Shown one piece after another: positions 39,141 to 41,501 of a stretch of 41,501 nucleotides of DNA. The notes under the pieces are model-generated. The model was not told the origin of the DNA, searched no databases, and saw only the letters and a program-made list of their open reading frames with translations. The DNA is from an uncultured Lachnospiraceae bacterium (GTDB lineage Bacteria; Bacillota; Clostridia; Lachnospirales; Lachnospiraceae): NCBI GenBank assembly GCA_900320485.1, contig ONSO01000005.1, positions 1-41,501 on the forward strand, written 5' to 3'. Position 1 is the stretch's first letter, and the number at the start of each line of letters is the position of its first letter. The translations under genes were made by a program, and so were the position numbers.

Positions 39141-40010
39141 TCAATTTCCGTAGAAAATCCGGGCAATGGGGCTGTCGGAAGAAAGAATGACGGTTTTGTT
39201 ATTCCCCTTCATGGAAACTTTCAGGGCATCCAGACTTCTTACGAAAGCGTAGAATTCCTGGCGGCCCTCGTCAGCATAGGCCTCAGACAGGATCTTCATG
39301 TATTCTGCCTCGCCTTCTGCAATGAGGATCTCGGCTTCTTTTTCCGCCTCAGAGAGCATGACGGTCACTTCCTTGTCGGTGGAGTTCATGATCTTCTGGG
39401 CTTCGGAGCTTCCTTCCGCGGAATACTGCGCCGCGATGTTGTTGCGCTCGGAGATCATGCGCTCGTAAACGGCTGCCTTGTTGTCATCGGGGAGATCCAG
39501 CTGCTTGATCTGGAAATCCCGGAGGGTGATGCCGTATTGATCCAGGGTAGAACCGATGCTGGCAATTATGGCTGCGGACAGCGCGCCGTCGCGGCCGGAG
39601 ATCACGTCATCCTGAGAGGTGGCGGAGATCACGTTCTTTGTGGAGTTGTAGACCGTGGTGTCAAGACGGCTCTCCGCATTGCTGATGGAGCAGTTCAGGG
39701 TCTGGGCAAATTTCAGGGGATCCGTGATCTCCCAAAGAACGTAGCTGTCACAGATCATGGTCTTTTTGTCGCTGGTAATGACGTCGGAAGGGGAAAGGTC
39801 ATATAAGAGGATCTGCTTTGGCAGCGTATCCACGGTCTGGATAAACGGGATGCGGTAGGAGATGCCGGCCTCTTTTACTATGTGGTCGATCTTTCCGAAC
39901 TGACGGACCAGACTATATTGGTTTTCGTTTGTCACAACGAAACAGGATGAGCCGATCATGAACAGCAGGATCACGATCACGGCTAAAATGATTTTCTTTG
40001 TTGTCTTCAT
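39141..40010 (-). CDS. hflC: HflC-like SPFH/band-7 protein
   Basis: 289 residues. One N-terminal helix (KIILAVIVILLFMIGSSCFVV) is followed by the SPFH domain (ENQYSLVRQFGKID, GISYRIPFIQTVDTLPKQILLYDLSPSDVITSDKKTM, YVLWEITDPLKFAQTL) and a coiled C-terminal part rich in Ala and Glu (QKIMNSTDKEVTVMLSEAEKEAEILIAEGEAEYMKI). It should form a membrane ring with HflK, which in other bacteria controls the FtsH protease. No ftsH is in the window. It follows hflK by 74 bp on the same strand. Confidence 0.93.
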   Translation of the reverse strand: MKTTKKIILAVIVILLFMIGSSCFVVTNENQYSLVRQFGKIDHIVKEAGISYRIPFIQTVDTLPKQILLYDLSPSDVITSDKKTMICDSYVLWEITDPLKFAQTLNCSISNAESRLDTTVYNSTKNVISATSQDDVISGRDGALSAAIIASIGSTLDQYGITLRDFQIKQLDLPDDNKAAVYERMISERNNIAAQYSAEGSSEAQKIMNSTDKEVTVMLSEAEKEAEILIAEGEAEYMKILSEAYADEGRQEFYAFVRSLDALKVSMKGNNKTVILSSDSPIARIFYGN

Positions 40011-40084
40011 AAAAGTCTCGCTTTCTGACGGCGGAATGCCGATCGGGGATCTATAGATCTATTGTCCTGAGATTCGGGTCATGC

Positions 40085-41095
40085 TTATTCACCGATGGCC
40101 GGCTGGTCGTTCCCGGTGAAGGATTCCAGAGGGAGGATGGTCTGGGTCTCACCCCCGTCGCTCTGGATGATGACCTTCAGGGAGGGGAGAACGTCCTCCA
40201 TGGCCTCATAGAACATACGCTGTCTGGTAACTGCGGGGTTCTTTACGTACTCCGCGTAGGTGGCATTAAATCTGGCCACCTGTGCCAGCGCCTCGTTGAT
40301 GCGCTCGGTCTTTTTGGCCTCAGCTTCTTTGATGATGCCGTCAGCCTTTGCCTGGGCGGAAGGGATCTGCTCGTTGCGGTACTTATTGGCATTGTTCAGG
40401 GACGTTTCCTTTCCCTGCTTCGCGGTTTCCACGGCCTTAAAGGCTTCCATGATGGAGGCGGTAGGGGGCTCGGAGTCCTGGATGGTAATGTTTACCAGCT
40501 GTATGCCGATGTCCTGTTTCTCCAGGTCGGCGATGATCCTTTCCTTAATGGCAGACTGGATCTCGCCCTTTCCGGTAGTCAGCACCGCGTCAACGGGATA
40601 ACCGCTGATCACGGTACGAATGCAGCTCTTGCTGACGTTCTTCAGGACGTCCACGGGACTCTTTGAAGCGTAAAGCGCCTTGACGGGATCGCTGTAGCGA
40701 TATTCCACAAAGAAGTCCACGTTGACAAAATTGTAATCTGAGGTGATCATCAGGGATTCACTCTCTCTGGAGACGTTGGAATTCATGTCATACCCGATGG
40801 AGAAGCCCTGAATGGTCGTGTTGACCTTAAAAATCTGTTGTACAAAGGGAATCTTAAAGTGCAGGCCGGGATCCGTTACGGACTGGGCTTTACCGAAGGT
40901 TACCAGTACGCCCTGTTCCTGCTCGCCTATTTTATAGGCGCTGTTAAATGCCACCACGAGCAGGACGATGCAGATGGCGATAATGCCAAACGCTTTAATG
41001 CCCGAGGCGGGAAGCTTAGGTCCACCCTGAGAGAAAGGATTGGATCCTTTCATGGTCTGAAAACCATTGGCGCGATTTCTTGCGGAATCATTCAT
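40085..41095 (-). CDS. hflK: HflK-like SPFH/band-7 protein
   Basis: 336 residues. A Gly/Ser/Asn-rich N-terminus (NPFSQGG), one helix (GIIAICIVLLVVAFNSAYKI) and the SPFH domain (GEQEQGVLVTFGKAQSVTDPGLHFKIPFVQQIFKVNTTI, SDYNFVNVDFFVEYRYSDPVKALY), then a coiled part (EAEAKKTERINEALAQVARFNATYAEY) and VTRQRMFYEAMEDVLP, typical of HflK. The frame runs back to 41227, but AGGAG lies just before ATG 41095 and the -10 box at 41183 excludes the longer form. It is co-transcribed with hflC. Confidence 0.93.
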   Translation of the reverse strand: MNDSARNRANGFQTMKGSNPFSQGGPKLPASGIKAFGIIAICIVLLVVAFNSAYKIGEQEQGVLVTFGKAQSVTDPGLHFKIPFVQQIFKVNTTIQGFSIGYDMNSNVSRESESLMITSDYNFVNVDFFVEYRYSDPVKALYASKSPVDVLKNVSKSCIRTVISGYPVDAVLTTGKGEIQSAIKERIIADLEKQDIGIQLVNITIQDSEPPTASIMEAFKAVETAKQGKETSLNNANKYRNEQIPSAQAKADGIIKEAEAKKTERINEALAQVARFNATYAEYVKNPAVTRQRMFYEAMEDVLPSLKVIIQSDGGETQTILPLESFTGNDQPAIGE

Positions 41096-41182
41096 TTGAA
41101 GTCTCCTTTCCAAGTTGCGTTTCCGTGCGCGTTTTGTTAAAACGAGGACGCAGAGGCCGAAAAGCCTTTTGATCCTGGCATC

Positions 41183-41211
41183 ATAATAGCGGATTACGGT
41201 GGAAAACGCAA
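41183..41211 (-). promoter_or_regulatory. Sigma-A promoter of hflKC
   Basis: Minus strand TTGCGT (41206-41211), 17 bp, TATTAT (41183-41188), about 88 bp before ATG 41095. Confidence 0.65.
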
Positions 41212-41287
41212 GGGGAATTCTTTGCACGATGAAATCTCCTAAAGTGCAATTTTCACAAAATTGTTAGGATTGTCAGACAAAAACGCA

Positions 41288-41316
41288 TTGTATCTTTTCG
41301 GCGGAAATGCTAATAT
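41288..41316 (+). promoter_or_regulatory. Sigma-A promoter of the LRR gene
   Basis: TTGTAT (41288-41293), 17 bp, TAATAT (41311-41316), 35 bp before ATG 41352 and back to back with the hflKC promoter. Confidence 0.65.
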
Positions 41317-41351
41317 AAATTGGAGGGGATTTTAGAGAAGGGAGCTTGAAA

Positions 41352-41501
41352 ATGGGGTTTGTCATGGACGGCGGCGTATTGCGGGGATTTACGCCGGGGC
41401 CCGGGGAGAAAAATGCGATCATACCGGGGAATTGTACGGAGATCGCTGCTTTTGCCTTTCAGGGGCAGGAGCGGCTTGAGCGGATCGTACTTCCGGGGAC
41501 T
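41352..41501 (+). CDS. BspA-type leucine-rich repeat protein (partial, N-terminus only)
   Basis: Only 50 codons are inside the window and the frame is still open at the edge. The part NAIIPGNCTEIAAFAFQGQERLERIVLPGT matches the LRR_5 (BspA/Treponema) repeat, whose core is IPxxVTxIGxxAFxxCxxLxxIxLP. There is no signal peptide before it, so it may be cytoplasmic or carry later export signals. GGGAG lies 9 bases before the ATG. Confidence 0.75.
   Translation, partial: MGFVMDGGVLRGFTPGPGEKNAIIPGNCTEIAAFAFQGQERLERIVLPGT

Overview
The window looks like a chromosomal segment of a gut-type Lachnospiraceae or related Clostridia. The basis is family content, not a marker gene: strong Shine-Dalgarno sites, sigma-A promoters, LytTR/GHKL and YtrA-type regulators, BspA-type LRR, Firmicutes-style lipoproteins and membrane-tethered GH10 and GH5 glycanases. 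There is no rRNA or tRNA gene that I can see.

Region 1 (1-5.8 kb) is a scarred accessory island. A lipoprotein resembling a subtilase prodomain (54-554) ends in a terminator, directly followed by the 5' part of a group II intron (614-958). The intron is cut off and joined to the last 14 codons of a small Trp-rich peptide gene. Then come methylglyoxal synthase and a 74-bp wreck of a solute-binding-protein gene. The intact version follows: solute-binding lipoprotein (2106-3374), LytTR response regulator (3526-4248), AgrC-like GHKL kinase (4248-5534) and an intact 21-residue peptide gene (5652-5717) ending WEWLKWLLGGGK. Similar paired direct repeats, 20 bp apart, precede both the lipoprotein gene and the peptide gene. 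I read this as a possible undescribed peptide-signalling cassette that was once duplicated.

Region 2 (5.8-13.7 kb) holds a tight operon of two MutS-like ATPases plus a membrane protein, a convergent COG3044-type ABC-class ATPase and a membrane-bound S41-like protease. Region 3 (13.8-18.5 kb) has a GH10 xylanase lipoprotein with a clear promoter and a FtsX/LolD-type ABC operon. Region 4 (18.5-24.5 kb) starts with a repeat-rich gap containing a 153-bp hairpin element, then an S41-like protein, a lipoprotein, a NarL-type two-component pair with an unknown gene between kinase and regulator, and a DUF1294-metallophosphoesterase fusion.

Region 5 (24.5-30 kb) has a TM-anchored CBM-GH5 cellulase on the minus strand. 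Upstream of it lie two unusual arrays: eleven 19-bp units whose ends alternate CTGAG/CTCAG, and fourteen TACCG half-sites that alternate strand every 31-32 bp (mean 31.5, three helical turns). Cyclophilin, a GNAT acetyltransferase, a block of palindromic 40-bp repeats and a phospholipase-C-like protein follow. Region 6 (30-41.5 kb) is almost all minus strand: a GntR/YtrA-ABC-VanZ-like operon with a visible operator, CapA-like and EAL/GGDEF proteins in one operon, HflK/HflC, and the start of an LRR protein at the right edge.
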